Shown here: in pieces, positions 53,912 through 64,000 of the stretch | Layout: every line of letters begins with the position of its first letter | How positions within the stretch are numbered: the stretch's first letter is position 1 | From: Martelella sp. HB161492 | GTDB lineage: Bacteria; Pseudomonadota; Alphaproteobacteria; Rhizobiales; Rhizobiaceae | Direction: 5' to 3' | Assembly (NCBI RefSeq): GCF_013184775.1 | Contig: NZ_JAATVV010000017.1 | Span: 1 to 64,000 of the forward strand | Length of the DNA: 64,000 nucleotides | Made by a program: the position numbers and the translations under genes | Notes under the pieces: model-generated | What the model saw: the letters and a program-made list of their open reading frames with translations, nothing else | Database searches by the model: none | Told to the model about the DNA's origin: nothing

Positions 53912-55486
53912 TCAGCTCTTGCGCCTGGTCTTGCGCTCGACCACACGCAACAGCAGTGCTCGATTGACGCCGCCGGTTGCCAGAACCAGGCCGAAATAGA
54001 CGATACTCGCCGCAAGAAGCAGAAGCATCAGCCCGCCAAGCTGGGTGAGGAAGGGCGTCTGTGGCTGGAACCAGCCGGAGAAATAATCCGCCAGAAACCA
54101 GATCGTACCGGCCATGGCCAGCGCGCTGACGATGATCAGCGGCCCGCGCCGCATCAGCGTCGCATCGACACGCAAATGCCCGCTGATGACCAGCGTGCCG
54201 CCAAGCAGCAGAACATTGGTCCAGCCGGAAACCACTTCGGCAAGGGCAATGCCGCGTTCAGCCAGAACCGGAAACAGCGAAATCGCAAGCGCGGAATTGA
54301 TCACCACCGCAATCAGCGTGAAGCGCATCGGCAGCTTGGTATTCTCGCGTGCATAAAAGGCCGGCTGCAACGCCTTGGTCAGCGCAAAAGCCGGCAGACC
54401 GAAGGCATAGACCGTCATGATCGAAGCGACCAGCGCCGTGGTCTGCGGCCCGAAAGCGCCGCGTTCGTAAAGAACACGGGTGATTTCCGGTGCGATCACC
54501 ATCAGCCCAAGGGCAGCCGGAAGCGTCAGGAACAGCACGAATTCGATCGTCCGGTTCTGCACATAGGAGGCTTCCTTGTCATTGCCGGCCTTCAGTGCCC
54601 GTGACAGTTCCGGGAGCAGCACGACACCGCCGGCAACACCAACAACGCCGAGCGGCAACTGGTAGAGCCGGTCGGAATATTGCAGTGCCGCAATCGCGCC
54701 ATCCTTGCCGGAGGCGACCGCCTGGCCGATGATCTGATTGATCTGGATGACACCGCCGGTCACCGCTGCGGGTACCGCAAGCGCCAGCAGACGCTTTATC
54801 TTCGGCGTCATCTTCGGCAGCATGAACCCGAAACGGATGCCCGCACGGCGCACATCGACATAGACGACGAGAAGCTGGATCAGCCCGGCCGCCAGCACGC
54901 CCCAGGCCAGAAGATTGGCCATTTCCGCCGGCATGGAACCGCGCCACAGACCGATGCCCAGCACGCCGATCAGGACGAAATTGAGGAAAACCGGCGCAAT
55001 CGCCGCGGCAAAATAGCGATGCATGGAATTCAGCATGCCACTCATCATCGCGAGCAGCGACATGCAGATCAGATAGGGAAACATGATGGCCGACAGGCGA
55101 ACCGCCATGTCAAACTTCATGTCGTCGCCGACGAAGCCCGGCGCAATGATGAAGCGCACCAAAAGCGGCATGGCGAGTTCCATCACCAGCGTGATCAGAA
55201 ACAGCGCCGAGAACAGCACGCCAAACACCTGCTCGGCAAAGCGCTTGGCACCATCCATGCCGTTTTCCTCGATTTCCTTGGAAAACAGCGGCACAAAGGC
55301 TGCGTTGAACGCACCTTCGGCAAACAGACGGCGGAACAGGTTGGGAAAGCGGAAGGCTGCGTAAAACACGTCCGCCATCGGTCCGGCGCCAAGCGCCGCC
55401 GCCATCAGCGTCTCACGGGCAAAGCCGAAAAGCCGGCTGGCGAAAGTGGCGCCGCCGACTGTAGCAAACTTCCCGACAAGGCTCAT
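53912..55486 (-). CDS. murJ: Lipid II flippase MurJ
   Basis: A 524-residue MOP-superfamily protein with about fourteen membrane segments. Seen: [38 protein letters not shown] and [19 protein letters not shown], all MurJ signatures. It moves lipid-linked peptidoglycan precursor across the inner membrane. The start overlaps the glnD stop by four bases (ATGA). Confidence 0.96.
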   Translation of the reverse strand: MSLVGKFATVGGATFASRLFGFARETLMAAALGAGPMADVFYAAFRFPNLFRRLFAEGAFNAAFVPLFSKEIEENGMDGAKRFAEQVFGVLFSALFLITLVMELAMPLLVRFIIAPGFVGDDMKFDMAVRLSAIMFPYLICMSLLAMMSGMLNSMHRYFAAAIAPVFLNFVLIGVLGIGLWRGSMPAEMANLLAWGVLAAGLIQLLVVYVDVRRAGIRFGFMLPKMTPKIKRLLALAVPAAVTGGVIQINQIIGQAVASGKDGAIAALQYSDRLYQLPLGVVGVAGGVVLLPELSRALKAGNDKEASYVQNRTIEFVLFLTLPAALGLMVIAPEITRVLYERGAFGPQTTALVASIMTVYAFGLPAFALTKALQPAFYARENTKLPMRFTLIAVVINSALAISLFPVLAERGIALAEVVSGWTNVLLLGGTLVISGHLRVDATLMRRGPLIIVSALAMAGTIWFLADYFSGWFQPQTPFLTQLGGLMLLLLAASIVYFGLVLATGGVNRALLLRVVERKTRRKS

Positions 55487-58380
55487 TGCGCGGCACCGCC
55501 GGCATTGCGGTCAGGTTCTGCAGAGGATGGCTTGAGCATGCCCTGCGGCATGCCTTCGCGGATCGCCTCGCCCTTTTCCTCAAGCACCGCCTTCAGCCGC
55601 TTGACGATGGTCGCCAGCCGGTTCTCGCTGGTGATCTTGGTGCCGAGAAGATCGGTAACGTAGAAACTGTCGATAACCTTCTCACCGAAAGTGGTGATGC
55701 GCGCCGTCTGGATATCCAGCGACAATTCCGACAGCGTCTGGGTAATATCGGCCAGAAGCCCGGTCCGGTCGAGGCATTCCACCTCGATGACGGTAAAGAC
55801 ATTGGAGAGCTTGTTCGTGACCGAGACATGCGGCTCGATGGCGAAGGCCTTGTTCTTGCGCCGCTCGCGCGAGCGCGTCGCAATCACCTCGGGCAGCGTT
55901 TTCACGCCAGACAGCACATCCTCGATCAGCCGGCCGATGGTCTTTGCCCGGCGCAGTTCATCCTCATCGCCCTCAAAGGCGCGGTTGAGCAGGATCGTGT
56001 CGAGCGCCCGGCCATCCGTGGTGGTGAAGATCTGCGCATCGGCGATATTGGCACCGGTGGCAGCGCAGGCGCCGGCGATGATCGACAGGAGGCGCGGATG
56101 GTCCGGCGCCAGAAGCGTGATCTCGGTGATCTCGTGGAACCCGTTGGTGCGCACCATGGTGGAGAACAATTTGCCGGAACGGTCAGCCTGACGGATGAAG
56201 CGGGCGTGGCGGATCTGGTCTTCCAGAGGCACGGTCAGCAGATAATTCTGGTATTGCAGCCCGACATATTTGTCGCGCTCCTTGTCGCTCCAGTCGTCAA
56301 GCGCCTCGGTGAGTGCCTGGACGGCGCGCGCGGCGCGCTCCTTGCGGGAGACGGCAGAAAAGCCGCCGGACAGCAGCAGTTCGGTCTCATAATAGAGCGT
56401 GCGCAGGAGCTGGCCTTTCCAGCCATTCCAGACATCGGGACCAACAGCGCGAATATCACACACGGTCAGGATCAGAAGCAGGTTCAGATATTCCAGCGAC
56501 TGCACCCGATCGGCGAAATCGAGAACGGTCTTGCGATCGTTGAGATCGCGCGTCTGCGACACCATCGACATCAGAAGATGATTTTCGATCAGCCAGGACA
56601 CGGTCTCCGTCTGTTTCGGCGTCAGGCCGAAACGCGGGCAAAGCTTGCGGGCCACACGGGCGCCGGCGATCGAGTGATCCTCCTGCCGGCCCTTGGCAAT
56701 ATCATGGATCAGCACGGCGACATAAAGCGCGGTGCGGTCCTCGACATTCTTCAGCAATTCGCTTGCCAGCGGGTGCAGGCTTTCCGCACCGCCCTTCTCG
56801 ATCTCCGACAGCACGGCCACCGCCCGGATCAGATGCTCATCGACGGTGAAGTGGTGATACATATTGAACTGCATCAGCGCGACGATACGGCCGAATTCCG
56901 GAATGAACCGCCCGAGCACTCCTGCTTCGTTCATGCGTCTGAGATAGAGCGCCGGATCCTTGCGCGACGTCAGGATCGACAGGAACAGCCGGTTCGCTTC
57001 TTCGTTGTCGCGGATTTCGCGATTGATCAGCGACAGCGAACGGGTCACCAGTTTCAGCGCATCGGGATGAAATTCGAGATCGTTGATCTCCGCCACATAG
57101 AAGAACCGGATCAGCGCGACCGGATCCTTCTTGAACACGTCCGGAGCGGCCAGTGCGATGCGACCGCGATCGGCGACAAATTCCAGCGAACCGGGAATTT
57201 TGCGGCGGCGCTTGGAGAACTTGTTCAGGACCCGTCCGATCACCGGCGCCGCCTTGGCCTGCTGCTCTTCCAGATCGGCGCAGAAGATACGGGTCAGGTC
57301 GCCGACATCCTTGGCGACGAGAAAATAGTGCTTCATGAAGCGCTCGACAGCGGAAAGACCGGGGCGATCCTGATAACCGAGCGCCTCGGCGATCTCGCGC
57401 TGGATTTCGAACGAAAGACGCTCCTCCGCCTTGCCGGTGAGGAAATGCATGTGGCAGCGCACCGCCCAGAGAAAATCCTCGGCGCGCGAAAAAAGCGTCA
57501 GCTCCTGGCGCGACAGCACGCCGAGCCGCACCAGCTCAGAGGTTTCGCGCACGCGGTAGAAATATTTCGCGATCCAGAACAGCGTGTTGAGATCACGCAG
57601 CCCGCCCTTGCCTTCCTTGACATTGGGCACGACGAGATAGCGCGTGTCGAAGGATTTGCGATGGCGATCATCGCGCTCGGTCAGCTTTGCGGCGATGAAT
57701 TCCGGCCCGCTATTGGCAACGACTTCCTCATCGAAGCGATGCTGCAGCGTTTCACAAAGCTGCTCGACGCCGGCGATATAGCGCAGTTCGAGGATCGAGG
57801 TCCGGATCGTCATATCGGCCTTGGACAGGCGGATGCAGTCGGCAATCGAGCGTGTGGCATGCCCGACCTTCTGGCCCAGATCCCAGAGCATGTAGAGAAT
57901 ATATTCAATCGCCTTGTGGGTTTCCTCCGTCTCCGCCCCCTTGATCAGGAACAGAAGATCGATATCGGAACCCGGTGCCAGCGTGCCGCGCCCGTAACCG
58001 CCAACCGAGGCGATGGCAAATTTCTGCCGCGTCGAGGGATGAAGAACAGTGGTGACCAGATCATAAAGGCCGATCAGCATCTGGTCCTCAAGCCAGCAGA
58101 TCCGACGGGCGCAGTCCAGCCCGCCGCCATCCTCCAGCAGGAGCCTGCGCGCCTCTTCGCGACCGATCCTGTTGACCTCTTTCAGCCGTGCCAGCACGTC
58201 AGAACGCAGCTTGTCCGGCTTGCCGGCATGCTTTTTCGCCAGCGCCTCCAGCTCAGCTGTGAGCCCCTCAGGCTTTATCAAGCCCGGCATGGCCAGCGGC
58301 ACACTGGCCTCACCGGCGCTCGCACGCTGTTCTTTCTGCCTTGGCTTTGCCGTGGCGCTCTCGGACCTAATCTGCTGCAT
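55483..58380 (-). CDS. glnD: Protein-PII uridylyltransferase / uridylyl-removing enzyme
   Basis: A 965-residue bifunctional nitrogen sensor. The nucleotidyltransferase domain has [20 protein letters not shown] near 124-145, the HD domain for deuridylylation has [14 protein letters not shown], and two ACT domains at the C-terminus bind glutamine (for example [14 protein letters not shown]). It uridylylates PII proteins when glutamine is low. Next to murJ and mutS, as recalled in S. meliloti. Confidence 0.97.
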   Translation of the reverse strand: MQQIRSESATAKPRQKEQRASAGEASVPLAMPGLIKPEGLTAELEALAKKHAGKPDKLRSDVLARLKEVNRIGREEARRLLLEDGGGLDCARRICWLEDQMLIGLYDLVTTVLHPSTRQKFAIASVGGYGRGTLAPGSDIDLLFLIKGAETEETHKAIEYILYMLWDLGQKVGHATRSIADCIRLSKADMTIRTSILELRYIAGVEQLCETLQHRFDEEVVANSGPEFIAAKLTERDDRHRKSFDTRYLVVPNVKEGKGGLRDLNTLFWIAKYFYRVRETSELVRLGVLSRQELTLFSRAEDFLWAVRCHMHFLTGKAEERLSFEIQREIAEALGYQDRPGLSAVERFMKHYFLVAKDVGDLTRIFCADLEEQQAKAAPVIGRVLNKFSKRRRKIPGSLEFVADRGRIALAAPDVFKKDPVALIRFFYVAEINDLEFHPDALKLVTRSLSLINREIRDNEEANRLFLSILTSRKDPALYLRRMNEAGVLGRFIPEFGRIVALMQFNMYHHFTVDEHLIRAVAVLSEIEKGGAESLHPLASELLKNVEDRTALYVAVLIHDIAKGRQEDHSIAGARVARKLCPRFGLTPKQTETVSWLIENHLLMSMVSQTRDLNDRKTVLDFADRVQSLEYLNLLLILTVCDIRAVGPDVWNGWKGQLLRTLYYETELLLSGGFSAVSRKERAARAVQALTEALDDWSDKERDKYVGLQYQNYLLTVPLEDQIRHARFIRQADRSGKLFSTMVRTNGFHEITEITLLAPDHPRLLSIIAGACAATGANIADAQIFTTTDGRALDTILLNRAFEGDEDELRRAKTIGRLIEDVLSGVKTLPEVIATRSRERRKNKAFAIEPHVSVTNKLSNVFTVIEVECLDRTGLLADITQTLSELSLDIQTARITTFGEKVIDSFYVTDLLGTKITSENRLATIVKRLKAVLEEKGEAIREGMPQGMLKPSSAEPDRNAGGAAQ

Positions 58381-58435
58381 GCTATCGCCTTTTCGTCCGG
58401 CCCCTGAAGCGGGACCGACGTTGTTTTAATCCATT

Positions 58436-61165
58436 TCACTCGCCGACGGAAATGGTCTCGTGCAATTTCGCTTTCAACATGTAGAGCGCATCAAGCGCCT
58501 CGCGCGGGCTCATTTCGTCGGGATTGATCGTCTCCAGCAGTGCCTCGACCTCAGACGGCTCCGGCTCAGCCGGTGCGGCGCGCATGGCGACCTGAAACAG
58601 CGGCAGATCATCAATCAGCGAGGCAGCCGGGTTCTTGCGGTCGGCGTCTTCCAGCCGGGTCAGCACATCCTTCGCCCGCTTCACCACCTTGGCCGGAAGG
58701 CCGGCAAGACGCGCGACCTGAATGCCGTAGGAGCGATCGGCGGCACCGGGACCGACCTCGTGCAGGAAGACGACATCGCCCTTCCACTCTTTCACCCGCA
58801 TGGTGGCATTGGCAAGGCGCGGCAGCTTTTCCGGCAGAACGGTCAATTCGTGAAAATGCGTGGCAAACAGCGCCCGGCAGCGATTGACATCATGCAGATG
58901 CTCAACCGTTGCCCAGGCGATCGACAGACCGTCAAAAGTCGCCGTTCCGCGACCAATCTCGTCCAAGATCACCAGCGCATGCGGCCCGGCCTGGTTCAGG
59001 ATCGCCGCCGTCTCGATCATCTCGACCATGAAGGTAGAGCGCCCGCGCGCCAGATCGTCAGATGCGCCGACACGGGAAAACAGCCGATCGACAATGCCGA
59101 TATGCGCGCTTTGCGCCGGCACATGGCTGCCGATCTGTGCCATGACGGCGATCAGCGCATTCTGGCGCAGGAAGGTCGATTTACCGCCCATATTCGGCCC
59201 GGTCAGAAGCCATAGCTGTCCATGCTCGCCGCCCTTCGGCGACAGCACGCAATCATTGGCGACGAAGGGACCGGATGATTGCTTTCTCAGCGCCTGCTCG
59301 ACCACGGGATGGCGGCCGCCGGCAATCTCGAAGGCGGTTGTTTCATCGACTTGCGGCCGGCAATAGGCCTCCGCCTCCGACAAAACGGCAAGACCGGCCG
59401 AGACATCAAGAACGGCCAGCGCATGGGCGCCCTTCTTCAGCGCCTCGGCCGCACCGGTCACGGCAGCGCGCATGTCTTCGAAGGCGGATAGTTCCAGCGC
59501 CAGCGCCTCGCCCGCGGCATTGGCAATCCGGCTTTCCAGATCGGCAAGCTCGGCCGTCGTGAAACGCATGGCATTCGCCATGGTCTGGCGATGGATAAAG
59601 CGCGCCTTCAGCGCATCCGTGCCGGTCAGCGCGGCCTGGTTGAGACTGGTCACCTCAATGAAATAGCCAAGCACGTTATTATGCTTGATCTTCAATCCCT
59701 TGACGCCGGTTTCTTCAGCATATTGGGCCTGCAGGCCGGCGATCACCCGGCGCGACGTGTCACGCAGGCCGCGTGCCTCGTCAAGCGCTGCAATCGCGCC
59801 TTCGCGGATGAAGCCGCCATCGCGCTTCAACAGCGGCAGCTCATCATCCAGCTTCTGCGCCAGCGCCACCTCAACGCTTTCCGGCAGGGCTTGCAACGCG
59901 TCAAGCGCGCCGACAAGTTCGTCCGGCATTTCGTTCATCGCCAGCATGCCGGCGATCTCACGCGCGGCGGCAAGACCGGCGAGAATGGCACCGAGATCAC
60001 GCGGACCGCCGCGATCGAGCGAGAGCCGAGAAAGCGCGCGCGGCATGTCCGGAACCTGTTTCAGGCAATCACGGATGCCGAAGGAAAGCGCCGGGGCTTC
60101 GAGAAAGAAATCGACCGAATCAAGACGCGTGCGGATCGGTTCGGGATGCGTCAGCGGCGACATCAGCCGCTCGGCGAGAAGCCGCGCCCCGCCGCCCGTT
60201 ACGGTGCGGTCGATGGCCTTTAGCAGCGTGCCATTGCGCTCACCGGAAAGCGTGCGCACCAGTTCCAGATTGGCGCGGGTCGCCGGATCGATGAACATGG
60301 CGCCGGCCTCACCGTCATGTTCGGGCACGCCGAGCGGCGGACGATTGTTGATCTGGGTCTTTTCGACATAGGCAATGGCGGCGGCCGCAGCCGACATTTC
60401 CGCCCTCGAGAAACGGCCGAAACCATCCAGCGTCGAGACATCGAAATAGCGCGCGATCCGGTCCCTTGCGGTCGCGCTGTCAAACATCACCGCGGGCTGA
60501 GGCGAGACGACACGCCCGAGAGTATCAAAGACCGGCTTCAGCTTTTCTTCGGCAAACAGCGTGTCGGCGACGATCAGCTCGCGCGGTTCGATGCGGGCAA
60601 TATCGGCGGCAAGCCGGGTCTCGTCGGTCGAATAAAGCCTGAATACACCGGTGGAAATATCAATCCAGGCAAGGCCGTAGCTGCCTTCGCCCTCGCCCTT
60701 CACCCGCGACAGCGCCATCAGGAAGCTGCTCTCGCCCGGCTGAAGCAACTTGTCCTCGGTCACCGTGCCGGCCGTCACCAGCCGGATCACATCGCGTTTG
60801 ACCACCGATTTGGTGCCGCGCTTCTTGGCCTCGGCCGGATCCTCGACCTGCTCGCAGACCGCAACCCGGTAGCCAAGCGCAATCAAGCGCTGCAGATAGT
60901 CGTCGGAGGCATGAACCGGAACGCCGCACATGGGAATGTCGCGGCCCAGATGCTGGCCGCGCTTTGTCAGCGTGATCGACAGCGCCCGCGAGGCCTCAAC
61001 CGCATCGTCGAAGAACAGTTCATAGAAATCGCCCATGCGATAGAACAGCAGGAGATCCGGGTTGTTGGCCTTGATCTCGATATATTGCTCCATCATCGGC
61101 GTGGCCGTCGCACGACTTTCCTCGGAGATGAGTTCTTCGGTTGTAAAGGCTTTATCCTGGGTCAC
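58436..61165 (-). CDS. mutS: DNA mismatch repair protein MutS
   Basis: A 909-residue ATPase that binds mismatches. The N-terminal mismatch-binding region ([20 protein letters not shown], with the Phe-x-Glu wedge at DFYELFF) precedes the lever and clamp domains. The ATPase has [15 protein letters not shown] (Walker A), [15 protein letters not shown] (Walker B) and ATHFHELT. The start is GTG. Followed downstream by glnD. Confidence 0.97.
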   Translation of the reverse strand: MTQDKAFTTEELISEESRATATPMMEQYIEIKANNPDLLLFYRMGDFYELFFDDAVEASRALSITLTKRGQHLGRDIPMCGVPVHASDDYLQRLIALGYRVAVCEQVEDPAEAKKRGTKSVVKRDVIRLVTAGTVTEDKLLQPGESSFLMALSRVKGEGEGSYGLAWIDISTGVFRLYSTDETRLAADIARIEPRELIVADTLFAEEKLKPVFDTLGRVVSPQPAVMFDSATARDRIARYFDVSTLDGFGRFSRAEMSAAAAAIAYVEKTQINNRPPLGVPEHDGEAGAMFIDPATRANLELVRTLSGERNGTLLKAIDRTVTGGGARLLAERLMSPLTHPEPIRTRLDSVDFFLEAPALSFGIRDCLKQVPDMPRALSRLSLDRGGPRDLGAILAGLAAAREIAGMLAMNEMPDELVGALDALQALPESVEVALAQKLDDELPLLKRDGGFIREGAIAALDEARGLRDTSRRVIAGLQAQYAEETGVKGLKIKHNNVLGYFIEVTSLNQAALTGTDALKARFIHRQTMANAMRFTTAELADLESRIANAAGEALALELSAFEDMRAAVTGAAEALKKGAHALAVLDVSAGLAVLSEAEAYCRPQVDETTAFEIAGGRHPVVEQALRKQSSGPFVANDCVLSPKGGEHGQLWLLTGPNMGGKSTFLRQNALIAVMAQIGSHVPAQSAHIGIVDRLFSRVGASDDLARGRSTFMVEMIETAAILNQAGPHALVILDEIGRGTATFDGLSIAWATVEHLHDVNRCRALFATHFHELTVLPEKLPRLANATMRVKEWKGDVVFLHEVGPGAADRSYGIQVARLAGLPAKVVKRAKDVLTRLEDADRKNPAASLIDDLPLFQVAMRAAPAEPEPSEVEALLETINPDEMSPREALDALYMLKAKLHETISVGE

Positions 61166-61340
61166 GGGCGTCCGTCACGATGCTTGGGGAACGGCAGCAT
61201 CCCTTTCGGAAGGCCCGCCCGCTCCGGTGTCTTGAGCGCTTGCCCGAGACCTTCGCATGCAGCCCAGGCAAAGCTGATTGTTCAATCATGTGTCACACAT
61301 CCGGGGTAACCGAAAGAGCGAAGCACGATAAAGCTGGGCA

Positions 61341-61374
61341 AAAACAAAAACGGCCTCCGGGCGCCGGAAGCCGT
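61341..61374 (-). terminator. Terminator of olsB
   Basis: On the minus strand ACGGCTTCCGG pairs with CCGGAGGCCGT and is followed by TTTTGTTTT, about 30 bases after the olsB stop. Confidence 0.75.
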
Positions 61375-61402
61375 GTCACCATGAGGCATCAGCCCCGGAT
61401 GC

Positions 61403-62311
61403 TCAGGCCGAGAAACGCCCGGCATCAGCCCCATAATAATTGATGTAGCGATCAGAGATTGCCGCAATGGGCAGCACCACCAGCACATCGGTGGTGTTAA
61501 ACGCATGGTCGATCACAGCACCGTCGCCGATCATCGCGCCAAGACGCAGATAGCCCTTGATCAGGGGCGGCAGGGAAACAAGCGCCTTACGGTCGTTGAT
61601 GTCCTCGGCCGGCATGAAGTTCATGTCGACAGCCTGTTCGCTGCGGGCCGAAACCGCCCATTCACCAACCGCACGTGCCTTGTGATAGAGGAAGGACAAT
61701 GCCAGAGCATGCTGCTGCGGATCAGCGCCGTGAAACGAGGCACAGCCGAACATGGCACCGATATTGTGACGCAGCGAATAGGCCCAGTTGCCTTGCCAGA
61801 GCAGTTCCACGGTGCGCTTTCCACGATATTCCGGCAAGACACAGGACCTGCCGAGCTCCATGAAACGCATGCCTTCATGACGCGCGATCAGCGGCTCGAC
61901 ATCAAATTCCCCACTGGAATAAAAGCCGCCGCTTGCCATGGCGACATCGTGGCGCAACAGGCGGTAGGTCGCGACGATCTGATCTTCCGGCTCACCCTCA
62001 ATCTTGCGATCAAGAACGAGAAGATGATCGCAGATCGCGTCCCAGCGATCGAAATCACGCTTGATCCGCATCGCTTCGGGCGGCAGTTGCGCCTGCATTT
62101 CCTCGACGAAGACACGGTAACGCACCGATTGCGCCGCATCGATCTCGCTGTCATTGGCAGCAAGCCGCGTCTCCAGCGATCCGATACGGCCGAGAAGTTC
62201 GTTGCCCGCCTCATCGTGCAAATGTCCGACGGCGGCACCGGTCTCGGGAAGAATATAGTCAAGCGCTTCGATGGTCATGAACTGGCCCGGAAGGTTCTCT
62301 TTATCATTCAT
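61403..62311 (-). CDS. olsB: L-ornithine N-alpha-acyltransferase OlsB
   Basis: A 302-residue GNAT-like acyltransferase. SVRYRVFVEEM, DRWDAICDHLLVLDR and FMELGRSCVLPEYRGKRTVELLW match the OlsB/hemolysin-like acetyltransferase family. It attaches a 3-hydroxy fatty acid from acyl carrier protein to ornithine, the first step of ornithine-lipid synthesis. In rhizobia these lipids replace phospholipids under phosphate limitation. A PhoB box upstream was looked for but not convincingly found. Confidence 0.9.
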   Translation of the reverse strand: MNDKENLPGQFMTIEALDYILPETGAAVGHLHDEAGNELLGRIGSLETRLAANDSEIDAAQSVRYRVFVEEMQAQLPPEAMRIKRDFDRWDAICDHLLVLDRKIEGEPEDQIVATYRLLRHDVAMASGGFYSSGEFDVEPLIARHEGMRFMELGRSCVLPEYRGKRTVELLWQGNWAYSLRHNIGAMFGCASFHGADPQQHALALSFLYHKARAVGEWAVSARSEQAVDMNFMPAEDINDRKALVSLPPLIKGYLRLGAMIGDGAVIDHAFNTTDVLVVLPIAAISDRYINYYGADAGRFSA

Positions 62312-62508
62312 AAAGCACTTCTTTACGACACGGTCGTGACATGCCTGACAGTCCAGGCGGCTCGTTCACATGGCGGCCACTTACGCACCATTGCCGAACG
62401 AACCTGTTCACGCCTAGCATTGAACTGATAACCCATATTACCGCAGCCCTGCAGCACCGTCCACAATCATGGAGGGCCGTTATCGGCAGACAGGCAGCAA
62501 GGCCCGTT

Positions 62509-63012
62509 TCAGCCGTCCTTCTGCGCGTCTTTCTTGCCTGAGAGGCCCAGCAGGAACTCATCCAGAAAGACCAGAACTGCACCGATGGTGATGAAGCTGT
62601 CTGCCAGATTGAACACCGCAAAAGACCAGTTTCCGACATGGAAGAGAACGTAGTCGATGACGTGCCCATAGACAAAGCGGTCGATGATATTGCCGAGCGC
62701 ACCGGAAACGATGAGCGCCAGCCCGAGCTGCAGCAGCGACCGCCTTGCATCGCTGCGCCACCAGAACCAGCTGACAAAGGCGACAATGACGATCCGCACA
62801 CCGACGATCAGATAACCATTCGCATCGGAGAACATCGAGAAGGCTATGCCGAGATTATAGGTGCGGTAAAGCGCCAGAAAAGGCAGGATCTCGACCGGCT
62901 GATGAAAAGGCAGGGCATATTCCACGGCTGCCTTGATGACCTGGTCCAGCGCCACGGCGACAAAGACGAACAGAATGGCGACCGGCAGCCGTGACAGGGG
63001 CGAGATTTTCAT
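62509..63012 (-). CDS. lspA: Lipoprotein signal peptidase
   Basis: A 167-residue aspartic peptidase with four membrane segments. The catalytic Asp residues are in GALGNIIDRFVYGHVIDYV and FAVFNLADSFITIGAVL. It cleaves prolipoproteins before the lipidated Cys; the acyltransferase Lnt acting later in the same pathway is also in this window. The start overlaps the upstream methyltransferase stop by four bases. Confidence 0.96.
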   Translation of the reverse strand: MKISPLSRLPVAILFVFVAVALDQVIKAAVEYALPFHQPVEILPFLALYRTYNLGIAFSMFSDANGYLIVGVRIVIVAFVSWFWWRSDARRSLLQLGLALIVSGALGNIIDRFVYGHVIDYVLFHVGNWSFAVFNLADSFITIGAVLVFLDEFLLGLSGKKDAQKDG

Positions 63013-63878
63013 CGGCGCGCTTCTCTTTCATCGAGCGTCAGGAGATGGCGGCGCGCCTCGAACAGCATGACGCCTGTTGCAACGGCGAGATTGAGCGAAT
63101 CGGCCAGTCCCGCCTGCGGGATCCGCACCAGCGACCCGGCGCCATCGGCCAGGAGGTCGGGCAGCCCCTGCTGCTCATTGCCCATCAAGAGCACGACGGG
63201 ACGCCCTGAATAGTCGACCGTGCGGTAATCAACGGAACCGGCCAGATGCGTCGCGACGACATGAGCACCGGTCTTTTTCGACCAGCTGAGAAACGCCTCC
63301 GGCGATGTCTTCGACACCGGCACGGCAAAGACAGAGCCCATCGTCGCCCTGACCGTCTCGATGGAAAAAGGATCCGTGGTATCGCCGATCAGAATGACAC
63401 CGGCGGCACCGGCGGCATCTGCCGTACGGATGATGGTGCCGAGATTGCCGGGATCGCGCACCCGGTCAAGCGCCACATAGGTATCGCCATTTTTCGGATG
63501 GATCGCTTCGAGCGGCTGATAGCGGCTTTCGAAAATACCGACCACCATCTGCGGATTGTCGCGCCGGGTGATGGCCGACAGCACCTTTTCGGAAACCTCC
63601 AGCACCAGACCGCCGGACGCAACGGTGCGCGCGGCGGCCCGTTCGACCGGCGCCTTGCCCTTGGCCGCCTTGGCATAGATCAGCGTGCGGATCGACCAGC
63701 CAAGCTCCAGCGCGTCGATCACGAGTTTCAGCCCTTCGGCAAGAAAAGTGCCGCTTTCCTCGCGATGCTTCTTCTGTGAGAGCGCGCGAATATCCTTGAT
63801 GATCGGATTGGCAAGGCTTGTCACTTCCTTGACCTGCCCGACCCGCGGCGTCCGTCTTGATTCAAAACCGTCATTCAT
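63009..63878 (-). CDS. SpoU/TrmH-family RNA 2'-O-methyltransferase
   Basis: A 289-residue enzyme with an N-terminal substrate-binding domain (VTSLANPIIKDIRALSQKKH) and a knotted SAM-binding domain with LDRVRDPGNLGTIIRTADAAG (motif 1), VLLMGNEQQGL (motif 2) and IPQAGLADSLNLAVATGVML (motif 3). The target, probably rRNA or tRNA ribose, is not determined. ATG 63878 overlaps the stop of the preceding gene (ATGA), so it is coupled in an operon with that gene and lspA. Confidence 0.92.
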   Translation of the reverse strand: MNDGFESRRTPRVGQVKEVTSLANPIIKDIRALSQKKHREESGTFLAEGLKLVIDALELGWSIRTLIYAKAAKGKAPVERAAARTVASGGLVLEVSEKVLSAITRRDNPQMVVGIFESRYQPLEAIHPKNGDTYVALDRVRDPGNLGTIIRTADAAGAAGVILIGDTTDPFSIETVRATMGSVFAVPVSKTSPEAFLSWSKKTGAHVVATHLAGSVDYRTVDYSGRPVVLLMGNEQQGLPDLLADGAGSLVRIPQAGLADSLNLAVATGVMLFEARRHLLTLDEREARR

Positions 63879-64000
63879 CGGGGTAACCACCGCGCATAAA
63901 GGGAAGTCGAAAGCGCCCTGCCCGTCTCGTTGCCATCAAGGCCGCCTTCGCGGAGCACCAGTTCACCGGATTCGACCACGCCGCCAAAGCCGCGCATGGT
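63875..64000 (-). CDS. 3' end of an unidentified gene (cut by window edge)
   Basis: Forty-one codons in frame end TSLYARWLPR and overlap the next gene by four bases. The fragment contains MRGFGGVVESGELVLREGG. I do not recognise the family from this piece; the rest lies outside the window. Tight overlap suggests an operon with the SpoU methyltransferase and lspA. Confidence 0.65.
   Translation of the reverse strand, partial: TMRGFGGVVESGELVLREGGLDGNETGRALSTSLYARWLPR

Noticed and set aside
55486-58407. 973-codon open frame antisense to glnD
   Set aside because: Long antisense frames are expected opposite GC-rich coding sequence. The translation shows no recognisable domain, and glnD on the other strand has all its motifs.
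1-64000. CRISPR arrays, insertion sequences or prophage genes
   Set aside because: No regularly spaced direct repeats, transposase or integrase motifs, or phage structural genes were seen on either strand.

Overview
The window is a bacterial chromosome segment of high GC content from the order Hyphomicrobiales (Rhizobiales), most likely Rhizobiaceae or a close relative. The evidence is gene order: rpmH-rnpA-yidC-engB-argB, def-fmt-truA, and a long minus-strand block trmB-metK-praR-lnt-corC-ybeY-phoH-miaB-olsA-rimI-tsaB-nfu-usp-trpS-murJ-glnD-mutS-olsB-lspA that, from memory, matches the Sinorhizobium meliloti chromosome. A MucR/Ros-family regulator, ornithine-lipid genes, an Hsp20-DUF1150 pair and CTAG-bounded palindromic repeats fit the same group. 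Most of the window is housekeeping sequence; no CRISPR array, transposase, integrase or phage gene was found.

Layout. 0-6.5 kb: the 5' end of tuf, a small membrane protein, a diguanylate cyclase, then a three-gene GtrA/GtrB-like operon with a large membrane glycosyltransferase, ending at a tRNA-Tyr/tRNA-Gly operon. A degenerate copy of the tRNA-Gly 3' half lies beyond the glycosylation operon, so this stretch looks like an old tRNA-targeted island wedged between tRNA-Gly and tuf. 6.7-10.8 kb: rlmB, a probable glucosylglycerate osmolyte pair (HAD phosphatase plus GT81-like synthase), an AT-rich gap and a mucR-like regulator. 10.9-16.2 kb: HXXEE membrane protein, a TetR repressor divergent from a Bcr/CflA efflux pump, a large B12-type radical SAM protein and tRNA-Arg. 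16.4-23.2 kb: sensor kinase, then rpmH-rnpA-yidC-engB, a fasciclin gene and argB.

23.2-28.3 kb: two DHA2 drug exporters, a TetR regulator, an EamA transporter and a 40-residue small gene. 28.3-40.2 kb: pyrimidine nucleotidase, His/Met-rich EF-hand protein, dapD-dapE and a membrane protein, a lipoprotein, def-fmt-truA divergent from rmuC, ribokinase and nucleoside hydrolase (a ribonucleoside salvage pair), Hsp20 and DUF1150. 40.2-64 kb: the conserved minus-strand block covering tRNA modification, SAM synthesis, envelope lipoprotein and ornithine-lipid synthesis, ribosome maturation, nitrogen signalling, mismatch repair and lipoprotein signal peptidase.

The most unusual structure is a dispersed family of short mosaic palindromes with CTAG ends. 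In four cases the TAG inside the terminal CTAG is the stop codon of the neighbouring gene (trpS, nucleoside hydrolase, Bcr-type pump, rimI). The tRNA-Gly remnant next to the gtr-like operon is the best evidence of horizontal transfer. All functional assignments come from reading the sequence and remembered family motifs; no database search was run.
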